DNA from: Methanobrevibacter sp.
GTDB lineage: Archaea > Methanobacteriota > Methanobacteria > Methanobacteriales > Methanobacteriaceae
DNA length: 12,721 nt
Direction of reading: 5' to 3'
NCBI GenBank assembly: GCA_017646885.1
Contig: JAGCLR010000130.1
Span: forward strand, 1-12,721
In this document: piece by piece, positions 5,786 through 12,478 of the stretch
Position numbering within the stretch: position 1 is the stretch's first letter
Layout of the letters: every line of letters starts with the position of its first letter
Program-made: the position numbers and the translations under genes
Notes under the pieces: model-generated
Told to the model about the DNA's origin: nothing
The model's database searches: none
Seen by the model: the letters and a program-made list of their open reading frames with translations, nothing else

Positions 5786-7081
5786 TTAGATATAACACTG
5801 AAGTGTTCCTATGTTTCCTGTAACATCAACAAGACCTTCATAATTAATTTTCGCCGTAATTGTATATGTCGTGTTGAGTGTTATATTTGGACTGTCTAAT
5901 CCACCTATTATATCAAGTTCTCCAGATATATTTCCATTAATATTAAGTGACCCATTAATTGTACCACCATTAATTGTACCACCATTAATTGTACCATTAA
6001 GTATTTCATTTTGTGATAATTGTCGTGATACTTGTAAAGGTTTAAATATTTGAACGGCTTTATTAAAATTATCATTGACAGCAGAATAATTTAAATTCAT
6101 CTTTTTATTGTATGACAAAGCAGGCATACCTGTACACTCAAACTTAAACACATCTCCGCTATCGGCATCAATTGTTTTCTTTAAATCCTGATTATACACA
6201 GCACTTCCTATAGATATATCATTTTTGTATACAGTGATCTTTAAATCTTTTATATCATCATATACCTTTATATTCAAATCTATTCTAGGGCTATCAAAAT
6301 CTACATTTGTCAAATCAACAGTACCAGTAGTCATCAATTCATTCAAAGCGGCACTATACTGCTCCTCGGTAAACGAAACATTATCCATCGTACTTTCAAA
6401 TGCAATATATTTAGTATCCTTTGATAGAAGAGTACCATCATGGGTGTCTCCCAAGTATTCATTCAATTGCTCTTGTAGAGAATCTCGCTCCGAACGCAAT
6501 GCTTCTATATCCTTTTCCAAATCACTGGTTTTCTTAATTTCGGCATTATGTGCTTCAAGCAAATCATTATAATCACTCATTAGTTTTGCGTTTTTATCGA
6601 TCTGTGCAGCCAAAGCCTTTGTCAATAAATCAATCTTATTATCTATTGAAAACGCATTGAAATCGGAATCATCTCCCCACTTTCCATTATAAACCTCAAC
6701 TTCATCAGTTACATTAATCACTCTTCCATACGCATCTGTTTCTTCATATACTCTCACGATATGAAAAATCCTTTCACCTCCTGTTTTCATACTAAGAATA
6801 TCCTCCGCATTCTTTTTTGTAATTTTAAAAAGAACACATCCGTTAACTTTATCAACTTCAAAAAATCCTTTTGGGTCATATTCTGGAATTCGTATCTCGC
6901 GAGTAGGTGATGTAAACACAAGATAAAATTTTTGATTACCTGATATATTCATCACCTTTCCTTCTTTAACATTCTCATATAAGGTAAATAGTCGATAACT
7001 ATCAAACTTATTTATTCTCAATGCGAGTTCACCAACATTTTTTATACTTTTGGTTTTATCACCTGTAATTATATTTGCCAT
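5786..7081 (-). CDS. Probable virion fibre or baseplate-associated protein
   Basis: The 431-residue protein has three parts. Residues about 1-140 look beta-rich (FYLVFTSPTREIRIPEYDP, VLFKITKKNAEDILSMKT), vaguely like an N-terminal attachment domain of baseplate upper proteins. Residues about 148-210 form a heptad-rich coiled coil. The rest is beta-rich and includes a GGTIN repeat at about 361-380, running into NGNISGELDIIGGL, as in beta-helical fibre segments. The order attachment domain, trimeric coiled coil, beta-structured tip is typical of phage fibres. It lies 42 bases downstream of another probable virion gene with no hairpin between, so the two are probably co-transcribed from the late-type box at 8738. 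No clear terminator follows, only runs of T. No close family is recognised; a host-binding role is inferred from architecture. Confidence 0.6.
   Translation of the reverse strand: MANIITGDKTKSIKNVGELALRINKFDSYRLFTLYENVKEGKVMNISGNQKFYLVFTSPTREIRIPEYDPKGFFEVDKVNGCVLFKITKKNAEDILSMKTGGERIFHIVRVYEETDAYGRVINVTDEVEVYNGKWGDDSDFNAFSIDNKIDLLTKALAAQIDKNAKLMSDYNDLLEAHNAEIKKTSDLEKDIEALRSERDSLQEQLNEYLGDTHDGTLLSKDTKYIAFESTMDNVSFTEEQYSAALNELMTTGTVDLTNVDFDSPRIDLNIKVYDDIKDLKITVYKNDISIGSAVYNQDLKKTIDADSGDVFKFECTGMPALSYNKKMNLNYSAVNDNFNKAVQIFKPLQVSRQLSQNEILNGTINGGTINGGTINGSLNINGNISGELDIIGGLDSPNITLNTTYTITAKINYEGLVDVTGNIGTLQCYI
5951..5997. repeat. 15-bp tandem repeat inside the fibre-like gene
   Basis: Three near-perfect copies of a 15-base unit (attaattgtaccacc) encode the repeated pentapeptide G-G-T-I-N on the minus strand. 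Identity at the DNA level suggests recent duplication or slippage. Confidence 0.85.
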
Positions 7082-7123
7082 TTCTAAATAATAATAATTA
7101 TTTTTTATTTAATTTATAATTGA

Positions 7124-8707
7124 TTATTCGACTTGTTTCAAACTGTTAACAGCATCAATTAGATGACCTAAATTCTTTGATAGGAATACCAAATTATTTT
7201 CTATTTCTTCAATTCTTCCCTCTAATGAATTAATAGATCCAACTGCTAAACTTAATTCATCAATATCTTTTCGCATTTCAGCCATACTATCCACTCCAGA
7301 CATTACATTTTCTAATGAATATATTTTTTCTTTAATGTCAGAGTTTTCCTTTTTAACTTCATAGAAAAGTTTTACACAATCATTTAATTGCATCAACGCC
7401 TCTGTAAACAATTGCATTCCATCACCACTATTATTTGGGTCACTATACTCTCTATCCCTCAATGACATTTGGCTATCTGGTTGTGCATCAATCTTCAAAT
7501 CAAGTTTTAATCCCCAACTATTTCCTTTCTTAAATTTAGGATATCTCTGAATGTATCCCAATCTTTCATCCTCTTCATTGTTATTAATATTAAAGTCACT
7601 TATTGTAACTTCTTCCAAAAACAAAACACCATATAGATTTGTATACCAAGAACCATTACCCTTTCGTATTCTATAATAAATCAAAACACAGTTGAATTCA
7701 AAATCCTCGTTGGAATTTAAATTCATCCCCTCTATTCCATTAACGCCATATTTATCATCATTAAAATTAATACAATATCCTGTTTCAACTTTATAACTGT
7801 GTAGATTTTCCATTTTATCACTATCACTATCCCCACCGTTATTTAAATTATCATATATTGCTCTCAAAGTATACTCATCTACACCTGTATCTGATAGACT
7901 TCTACCAATAATATATTCAGCGTCGATGGAATATTTATCATTATCCACATCTATAATCTCACCCTTCTGATAATTTTTATCGTAAACAGCATCAAAATAT
8001 ACATTTGTGCTTCCACCAGCATCCGCAGGAATATTTAAATAAATTTCATTAAAGGAATCATAATCAATATTCACATTGTTGACCATATCAATGGTGCCAA
8101 TATACTGAACAGTTTTACTTACCAAAACTCTACCTCTCCATTCGCCACCTTTCCAAGTATATAATTTATTACCAATTTTATAACTTTTTTTTCTATCCTC
8201 CACAGTTAAATTTGATAACTGGTGTTCACTAAACAAACTATTATCTACTGTAACATTAGGATCTATATCATCACCATATCCATCTAATGTTTCAGCACTA
8301 CCAGCAATCTTAATTCCATTAACTTTCTGTAGCCAATTGAAAAATATTCTTTCAGATGGTGTTTTTAATATTTCTTGATCATATTGTCCAGAATCTAACG
8401 AAAACCCATTTAAAATAGCAACTTCATAATTCATCATATAACTCTGCAAATGCCATTTGAGAGATGTATTTAAATTATCAAACAATTCAATACTATTTGG
8501 CTGAAGGTCATTCAAATAAATTCCTTTTACATTTCCATTATCAAATGAACCATATTTAAAATCAGGCAAATTTAAGCATGCGAAATGACTGAAAGCAAAT
8601 TCATATTCGCTATTTGAAAACGCACGAGTCAAATCACGACTTGCCGAAGGGAATGTATATAAGGTTCCACCTTGTGGTCTTGGATCTCTTAATATAGGTG
8701 TAATCAT
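7124..8707 (-). CDS. Probable virion structural protein with C-terminal coiled coil, 527 aa
   Basis: The 527-residue protein begins MITPILRDPRPQGGTLYTFP. Residues about 1-430 are rich in aromatic, Asp and Asn residues with beta-strand character and no membrane segment or recognisable catalytic motif. The last 95 residues (about 433-527) are a long heptad-patterned helix (EVKKENSDIKEKIYSLE, then SLEGRIEEIENNLVFLSK), likely an oligomerising coiled coil. Size, composition and its place directly upstream of a fibre-like gene suggest a tail, baseplate or neck component, but I do not recognise a named family. It is the first gene after the late-type box at 8738-8745, with a predicted leader of about 25 bases. 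The ATG at 8707 is the only reasonable start; no Shine-Dalgarno sequence precedes it. Confidence 0.6.
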   Translation of the reverse strand: MITPILRDPRPQGGTLYTFPSASRDLTRAFSNSEYEFAFSHFACLNLPDFKYGSFDNGNVKGIYLNDLQPNSIELFDNLNTSLKWHLQSYMMNYEVAILNGFSLDSGQYDQEILKTPSERIFFNWLQKVNGIKIAGSAETLDGYGDDIDPNVTVDNSLFSEHQLSNLTVEDRKKSYKIGNKLYTWKGGEWRGRVLVSKTVQYIGTIDMVNNVNIDYDSFNEIYLNIPADAGGSTNVYFDAVYDKNYQKGEIIDVDNDKYSIDAEYIIGRSLSDTGVDEYTLRAIYDNLNNGGDSDSDKMENLHSYKVETGYCINFNDDKYGVNGIEGMNLNSNEDFEFNCVLIYYRIRKGNGSWYTNLYGVLFLEEVTISDFNINNNEEDERLGYIQRYPKFKKGNSWGLKLDLKIDAQPDSQMSLRDREYSDPNNSGDGMQLFTEALMQLNDCVKLFYEVKKENSDIKEKIYSLENVMSGVDSMAEMRKDIDELSLAVGSINSLEGRIEEIENNLVFLSKNLGHLIDAVNSLKQVE

Positions 8708-8737
8708 TTTATTCTCTTTTATATTATTAATATAAGT

Positions 8738-8745
8738 TATTTATG
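8738..8745 (-). promoter_or_regulatory. Late-type promoter box CATAAATA for the virion gene pair
   Basis: The minus strand reads CATAAATA ten bases after the terminator stem of the dnaK unit. The predicted start near 8732 gives a leader of about 25 bases to the ATG at 8707. Placement before structural genes fits a late promoter. Confidence 0.55.
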
Positions 8746-8755
8746 TATAATAATA

Positions 8756-8780
8756 ATGGAGGGACTTTAAATCCCCCCAT
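8756..8780 (-). terminator. Hairpin terminator after the dnaK unit
   Basis: On the minus-strand RNA, ATGGGGGGA pairs with TCCCTCCAT (9 bp, one G-U) around a 7-base loop. The tail TATTATTATA is U-poor, so it may terminate only partly. It lies about 14 bases beyond the stop of the 92-residue gene. Confidence 0.7.
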
Positions 8781-8793
8781 CATAATTACAAAA

Positions 8794-9072
8794 CTAATTA
8801 ACTTTAGTATCTTGCGTGCTTGTTGTATGCCAACTTTGATCTCTATCATAATGTTGTTCCTCAATAAGCATACATGTATCTTCGGATGAATCAAATTTCT
8901 TCGCATACTTATAAGCACAACAGTCATTGTATGCTAAAATAAGCAACAAATAACATCCATTTTCTGCATCTAGTATATCTTCAATTTCATATCCTTTATC
9001 GAAATATCCATTAATGCTCTCAACAACTTCTTTAGAATATGCCGCTGGCAAAAATACTAACTTTCTCTTCAT
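8794..9072 (-). CDS. Hypothetical protein, 92 aa, downstream of dnaK
   Basis: Not recognised. The 92-residue soluble protein begins MKRKLVFLPAAYSKEVVESI, has a predicted alpha/beta pattern (GYEIEDILDAENGCYLLLIL), a CC pair in NDCCAYKYAKKF, a further cysteine near CMLIEE, and a polar C-terminus. It starts 16 bases after the dnaK stop with no hairpin between and ends before a terminator, so it is probably co-transcribed with dnaK. That pairing makes an accessory role for the chaperone possible, but nothing in it resembles a J-domain (no HPD) or GrpE. It ends in a TAG stop, one of two in the window. Confidence 0.7.
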   Translation of the reverse strand: MKRKLVFLPAAYSKEVVESINGYFDKGYEIEDILDAENGCYLLLILAYNDCCAYKYAKKFDSSEDTCMLIEEQHYDRDQSWHTTSTQDTKVN

Positions 9073-9088
9073 ATTATTTTCTTAATTA

Positions 9089-10975
9089 TTATGTATTTGC
9101 CTGATCACTCATAAAGTCATTTAGATTTTGAGCAAAGTCTGGCTGCTCTTCTGTATTACCATTCGCCTGTGAATAAATGTGTTTACCAACTTCCATCCAA
9201 ATATTCTGCAAGTTCTCCATAGCAACCTTACAATCCTCAACACTCTTTCTCTCCAAAGCATCCTTCAATGCGTTCTTGGCATTCTCGACATCAGACTTCT
9301 GCTCTTCTGTCATCTTCTCACCAAGTTCATTCAACTGCTTATCACAATTGAAAATTGCATTGTCCGCCGCATTTAAAGTAATAACTCTATCCGCCTGTTC
9401 CTTATCTGCCGCCTCATTCGCCTTTGCCTCATCCTTCATTCTCTGAATATCCGCATCCGACAATCCCGAATTAGACTCAATTCTAATCTTCTGCTCCTTG
9501 CCAGTTCCAAGATCCTTTGCTGATACATTAAGAATACCATTAGCATCAATATCAAACGAAACTTCAATCTTTGCCATTCCCTTTGGACAAGGAATAATAT
9601 CCAAACTAAATACACCCAATCGCTTATTATCAGCAGACATAGGTCGATTACCCTGAAGCACCTCAATCTGAACAGATGGCTGATTATCAGCAGCATTAGT
9701 GAAAACCTCACTCTTCTTCGTAGGAATTGTTGTATTTGCAGGAATCAATACAGTCATCATATCACCCAATGTGTTAATACCAAGATTCAATGGAGTAACA
9801 TCAAGCAAAAGAATGTCACCTGCACTTGTGTCACCACTCAAGATACCACCCTGAATACAAGCACCAAGACTAATCGCCTCATCTGGGTTAGATGACTTAT
9901 TAGGTGCCTTACCAAACAACTTCTCAATTGCTGTCTGAATTGCTGGAATTCGTGTACTACCACCAACAAGAATAACATCATCAATATCGCCAAACTTCAT
10001 CTTCGCCTTATTGACGCACTCCGAACAAACCTCAATAATTCTCTTTACGAGACCTTCTGTCATATTATCAAAAGTTGCTCTCGTCAATGTCTTTACGAAA
10101 TGGGCAGGAATACCATCAATAGCGGTGATATAAGGAAGGTTAATTTCAGTAGTCAATGTCGACGACAATTCAATCTTCGCCTTCTCTGCAGCATCAGACA
10201 ATCTCTGCATTGCCATATTATCCTTCGACAGATCGAAACCATCGAACTCCTTCTTAAACTCCTCAATTGCCCAATCAACAATAGCGTTATCGAAATCCAC
10301 ACCACCAAGATGCAAATCACCATTTGTAGACTTAACCTCAACAACACCACTGCCAATCTCAAGTGTGGTAAAGTCTGCTGTTCCACAACCAATATCAGCA
10401 ACAACAATAATCTTCTCATTGTCGCTATCAATAGTATAACCATAACTCAAAGCGGCTGCGGTAGGCTCATTGATAATACGACGAACATTTAAACCAGCAA
10501 TCTCACCCGCATTCTTAACAGCGGTTCTTGCATCATCACCATAATATGCTGGACAGGTAATAACAGCATCTGTAACTTCCTCGCCAAGATAATCCTCTGC
10601 TGTCTTCTTCATCTTCTGAAGTACCATCGCCGAAATCTCCTGTGGAGTGTAAAGTTTTCCATTAATATCAACACAAGGTAGACCATTCTTTCCCTTTACC
10701 ACCTTATACTGAACTCGATTAATCTCATCCAAAACATCATCATACTTCTCTCCCATAAATCTCTTAATGAAAGAAACTGTCTCATTTGGATACATCACTT
10801 GCTGTCGCAATGCCGCCTGACCAACTTTAATTTCATCCTTTGCAAATGAAACAACACTTGGAGTGGTAGCCTTACCCTCCGAATTAAAAATTACTTTTGG
10901 TTGTCCGTTCTCCATAACAGACACACATGAAAAACCTGTTCCCAGGTCAATTCCAATAATCTTTTTACTACTCAT
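9089..10975 (-). CDS. dnaK: Phage-encoded Hsp70 chaperone DnaK
   Basis: The 628-residue protein is colinear with bacterial DnaK (E. coli 638). The ATPase domain (about 1-385) has IGIDLGTGFSCV (8-18), K71, P142 in CPAYY, NEPTAAAL (169-176), the phosphate-2 loop ADIGCGTADFT with T199, and LVGGSTRIP. The linker ILLLDV is at 388-393, the substrate-binding beta domain at about 394-505 and a helical lid to about 600. The usual EEVK-type C-terminus is absent; it ends NDFMSDQANT. Compared with E. coli, TTN becomes TGF in phosphate loop 1 and GGGTFD becomes GCGTAD in loop 2, while the key catalytic residues are kept, so activity is likely but perhaps altered. It would fold or disassemble proteins using ATP, with host DnaJ and GrpE since none is seen here. 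It has its own TATATTTG-type promoter. Full-length DnaK is uncommon in phages. Confidence 0.95.
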   Translation of the reverse strand: MSSKKIIGIDLGTGFSCVSVMENGQPKVIFNSEGKATTPSVVSFAKDEIKVGQAALRQQVMYPNETVSFIKRFMGEKYDDVLDEINRVQYKVVKGKNGLPCVDINGKLYTPQEISAMVLQKMKKTAEDYLGEEVTDAVITCPAYYGDDARTAVKNAGEIAGLNVRRIINEPTAAALSYGYTIDSDNEKIIVVADIGCGTADFTTLEIGSGVVEVKSTNGDLHLGGVDFDNAIVDWAIEEFKKEFDGFDLSKDNMAMQRLSDAAEKAKIELSSTLTTEINLPYITAIDGIPAHFVKTLTRATFDNMTEGLVKRIIEVCSECVNKAKMKFGDIDDVILVGGSTRIPAIQTAIEKLFGKAPNKSSNPDEAISLGACIQGGILSGDTSAGDILLLDVTPLNLGINTLGDMMTVLIPANTTIPTKKSEVFTNAADNQPSVQIEVLQGNRPMSADNKRLGVFSLDIIPCPKGMAKIEVSFDIDANGILNVSAKDLGTGKEQKIRIESNSGLSDADIQRMKDEAKANEAADKEQADRVITLNAADNAIFNCDKQLNELGEKMTEEQKSDVENAKNALKDALERKSVEDCKVAMENLQNIWMEVGKHIYSQANGNTEEQPDFAQNLNDFMSDQANT

Positions 10976-11027
10976 ATTACAACTATTAAAATTAAAATTA
11001 TTTAAAATTTACTATATTCACATTTCC

Positions 11028-11047
11028 GAAGATAAAACAATATCTTC
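11028..11047 (-). promoter_or_regulatory. Hairpin in the dnaK leader
   Basis: GAAGATA (11028-11034) and TATCTTC (11041-11047) form a perfect 7-bp inverted repeat with a 6-base loop, a few bases after the predicted transcription start. An 8-base direct repeat, TTCACATT on the plus strand, flanks it at 11045-11052 and 11017-11024. It could be a binding site or mRNA 5' structure; it does not match the CIRCE element. Confidence 0.4.
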
Positions 11048-11052
11048 ACATT

Positions 11053-11060
11053 CAAATATA
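11053..11060 (-). promoter_or_regulatory. Probable dnaK promoter -7 box TATATTTG
   Basis: The minus strand reads TTTTTTGTTATATTTG here, identical over 16 bases to the gp32 promoter region. No TTTG is visible 20-21 bases upstream, where the terminator of the previous gene lies, so the -33 element may be missing or replaced. Confidence 0.5.
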
Positions 11061-11070
11061 ACAAAAAATA

Positions 11071-11098
11071 AAAAAGTGATGATATTACTCATCACTTT
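11071..11098 (-). terminator. Intrinsic terminator overlapping the end of the SH3-fold protein gene
   Basis: A perfect 10-bp stem (11073-11082 with 11089-11098) and 6-base loop is followed on the minus strand by a long T-rich tract. The TAA stop codon of the gene (11085-11087) lies in the loop. Confidence 0.9.
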
Positions 11099-11636
11099 CT
11101 TTTTTCTTTCTTCTATCTTTTAGGATTTCTCCCTTTGCTCTATCGTCTATCTCTTCTTTCTTATCATCTTCCTCATTATCATCAACTTCATCATTTTCTA
11201 CATCCCTATCAACATCTTTTTCTTTCTTCGCTTTTTTGCTCTCCTCTTCTGCTTTTGCTTTCAACTTCTTTTTCTTTTCTTCTTCATCCTCTCGTTTAGA
11301 TAATGCAGGTCTTGTGCTCAATATCTCTACAAACTCAAATGAACGAAAACTTCTCCAAGATTTCTTTTCGATATCATAATATACAATTTGATATTCGGGA
11401 CGAACAAATTCCTTATCGCTTTTTGCTGGTGGTAGAAATTTAGGATGTAATGTTCCCTCTGCCTTTCTTATACTACCATCACGCTTCTTATATCTAAATA
11501 CAATAATATTCTTCTGCAATCTCTCGATAAATTCATTTCTCTCTTCACGATTCAAAGAACCATGAAAAGGATGATGAGTTTTTTTCTTCTCAACTATAAA
11601 ATTTTCATATGCTGTCAAATTATTCATTAAACTCAT
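11085..11636 (-). CDS. SH3-fold (DUF2693-like) protein with charged C-terminal tail
   Basis: Residues about 35-100 carry VFRYKKRDGSIRKAEGTLHP, then QIVYYDIEKKSWRSFRSFEFVEIL. This matches the pattern of the SH3-like beta-barrel family (DUF2693) common in Bacteroidota and their mobile elements: F-x-Y-x-K-K-D-G-x-x-R-x-A-x-G-T, a gap, then Y-F-D-x-E-K-x-x-W-R-S-F. Function of the family is not known; a binding role is usual for the fold. The last roughly 75 residues are almost entirely Lys, Glu, Asp and Arg, probably disordered or helical, and could bind nucleic acid or protein. The start could be the ATG at 11636, the ATG at 11627 or a TTG at 11639; all overlap the end of the upstream gene, indicating coupling. 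A strong terminator overlaps its stop codon. Confidence 0.75.
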   Translation of the reverse strand: MSLMNNLTAYENFIVEKKKTHHPFHGSLNREERNEFIERLQKNIIVFRYKKRDGSIRKAEGTLHPKFLPPAKSDKEFVRPEYQIVYYDIEKKSWRSFRSFEFVEILSTRPALSKREDEEEKKKKLKAKAEEESKKAKKEKDVDRDVENDEVDDNEEDDKKEEIDDRAKGEILKDRRKKKESDE

Positions 11637-11949
11637 CAAAGGTCTTTATATAATTCTCTCTTACTCCTTTCAAGAACTTCCTATAATTAGCAAAAGGATG
11701 ATCTATGCCAAACATTCTTTTAACTCTTATCTCAATCTCTCTCGCATCTTTCATATCATAGAAATGAAGATTATCTTTTGACATACTTCCAAAAAGAACT
11801 GTAATTCTACCATCTCGCTCAATGATAAACTTCTTCCTGTTCTTTTTATCATCAATAATTAAACCTCCACCCTGACTGCGAGCAAAATATATATTATCAT
11901 CTTGTTTAGGCATCATATGTCCTGTTCTTGGATCCATTTCAAATTTCAT
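11620..11949 (-). CDS. Hypothetical protein, about 109 aa
   Basis: Not recognised. From the ATG at 11949 the protein starts MKFEMDPRTGHMMPKQDDN, continues with a beta-rich segment (GGGLIIDDKKNRKKFIIERD, then RITVLFG), and ends with a basic helical part containing EIRVKRMFG and FLKGVRENYIKTFDEFNE. No membrane segment or known motif is visible. An in-frame ATG at 11973 exists, but it overlaps the late-type promoter box at 11973-11980 and lies upstream of the predicted transcription start, so the downstream ATG is preferred. Its 3' end overlaps the SH3-fold gene and the two form one unit between two terminators. Confidence 0.7.
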   Translation of the reverse strand: MKFEMDPRTGHMMPKQDDNIYFARSQGGGLIIDDKKNRKKFIIERDGRITVLFGSMSKDNLHFYDMKDAREIEIRVKRMFGIDHPFANYRKFLKGVRENYIKTFDEFNE

Positions 11950-11972
11950 AGTTATCAAAAACTTATATAACA

Positions 11973-11980
11973 TATTTATG
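11973..11980 (-). promoter_or_regulatory. Late-type promoter box CATAAATA for the SH3-protein operon
   Basis: The minus strand reads CATAAATA three bases after the nrdG terminator stem. The predicted start near 11967 gives a leader of about 18 bases to the ATG at 11949 and excludes the in-frame ATG at 11973. Confidence 0.55.
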
Positions 11981-12008
11981 AAAGAGGAGATGCTTAAAAC
12001 ATCTCCTC
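11981..12008 (-). terminator. Hairpin terminator overlapping the nrdG stop codon
   Basis: A perfect 9-bp stem (GAGGAGATG at 11984-11992 with CATCTCCTC at 12000-12008) has a 7-base loop that contains the nrdG TAA. The T-tract is only three bases before the late-type box, so termination may be partial. Confidence 0.75.
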
Positions 12009-12467
12009 ACCATTTTTTAAATTTATAACTCTCTGATTTCTCGAACCTCTGAAAGCAATCGTTGTATCTCGCTCACTACATTTATAAGTTCCGTCAACCA
12101 AGACATCGCACAAATCCAATATTTTAGAAAAATGTTCCTTACAATATTCATACTTGAACCCCGTGTATAACCAAACATTTTTCGTATCACCAAATCGCTC
12201 TCTGAACCTAACGAGAAGTTCATAAACCTCATCAGCACTATATAAAGGATCTCCACCAGATAAAGTTAAACCTTTAATATAATCTTCAGATATTTTGTCA
12301 AACAAAATCTCCTCAACTTCTTTTGTATAAGGTCGCCCAGCATTAAAATCCCAAGTGTGTGGATTATGACAGCCCTCACAACAATGCTTACAACCCGATA
12401 TGAATAGTGTGGTTCTAAAACCCAAACCATCTACTATACTACAATTTACAATTCCCGAATAATTCAT
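11994..12467 (-). CDS. nrdG: Anaerobic ribonucleotide reductase activating enzyme (radical SAM)
   Basis: The 157-residue protein matches NrdG in length and order of motifs. It uses a [4Fe-4S] cluster and S-adenosylmethionine to create the glycyl radical on NrdD, enabling deoxynucleotide synthesis without oxygen. Seen: FRTTLFISGC, the CX3CX2C cluster motif as C26, C30 and C33 (with an extra C29), GLTLSGGDPLY (66-76) for SAM binding, VWLYTGFKYE, DVLVDG (121-126) and FRGSRNQRVI near the C-terminus, all close to T4 NrdG. The usual DGPG near residues 13-16 reads DGLG, a mild substitution. It starts 11 bases after the nrdD stop, so the two are one operon, and ends inside a terminator hairpin. Confidence 0.95.
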   Translation of the reverse strand: MNYSGIVNCSIVDGLGFRTTLFISGCKHCCEGCHNPHTWDFNAGRPYTKEVEEILFDKISEDYIKGLTLSGGDPLYSADEVYELLVRFRERFGDTKNVWLYTGFKYEYCKEHFSKILDLCDVLVDGTYKCSERDTTIAFRGSRNQRVINLKNGEEMF

Positions 12468-12478
12468 ACATCCAAATA

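Noticed and set aside
5951..5997. Short tandem repeat as a CRISPR array
   Set aside because: The units are contiguous 15-mers without spacers and are in frame within a coding sequence.
7082..7123. TATAAATT-like sequence between the two virion genes
   Set aside because: Mismatched last base, no hairpin, and the short gap suggests co-transcription.
4662..8796. Possible TAG stop-codon reassignment, as in Lak-type Prevotella phages
   Set aside because: TAG appears here only as the final codon of two genes (4662-4664 and 8794-8796) at sensible protein ends; all other genes end in TAA or TGA and none needs TAG read-through. The standard code explains the window, though the rest of the genome is unseen.
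8727..8927. Minus-strand frame overlapping the 92-residue gene and the dnaK terminator
   Set aside because: It overlaps the better-placed gene at 8794-9072 in another frame and reads through the hairpin at 8756-8780 and the late-type box.
9177..10492. Plus- and minus-strand frames inside dnaK (for example 9177-9446, 9436-9711, 10100-10492, 10153-10443)
   Set aside because: Shadows of the dnaK coding sequence in other frames, with no family resemblance.
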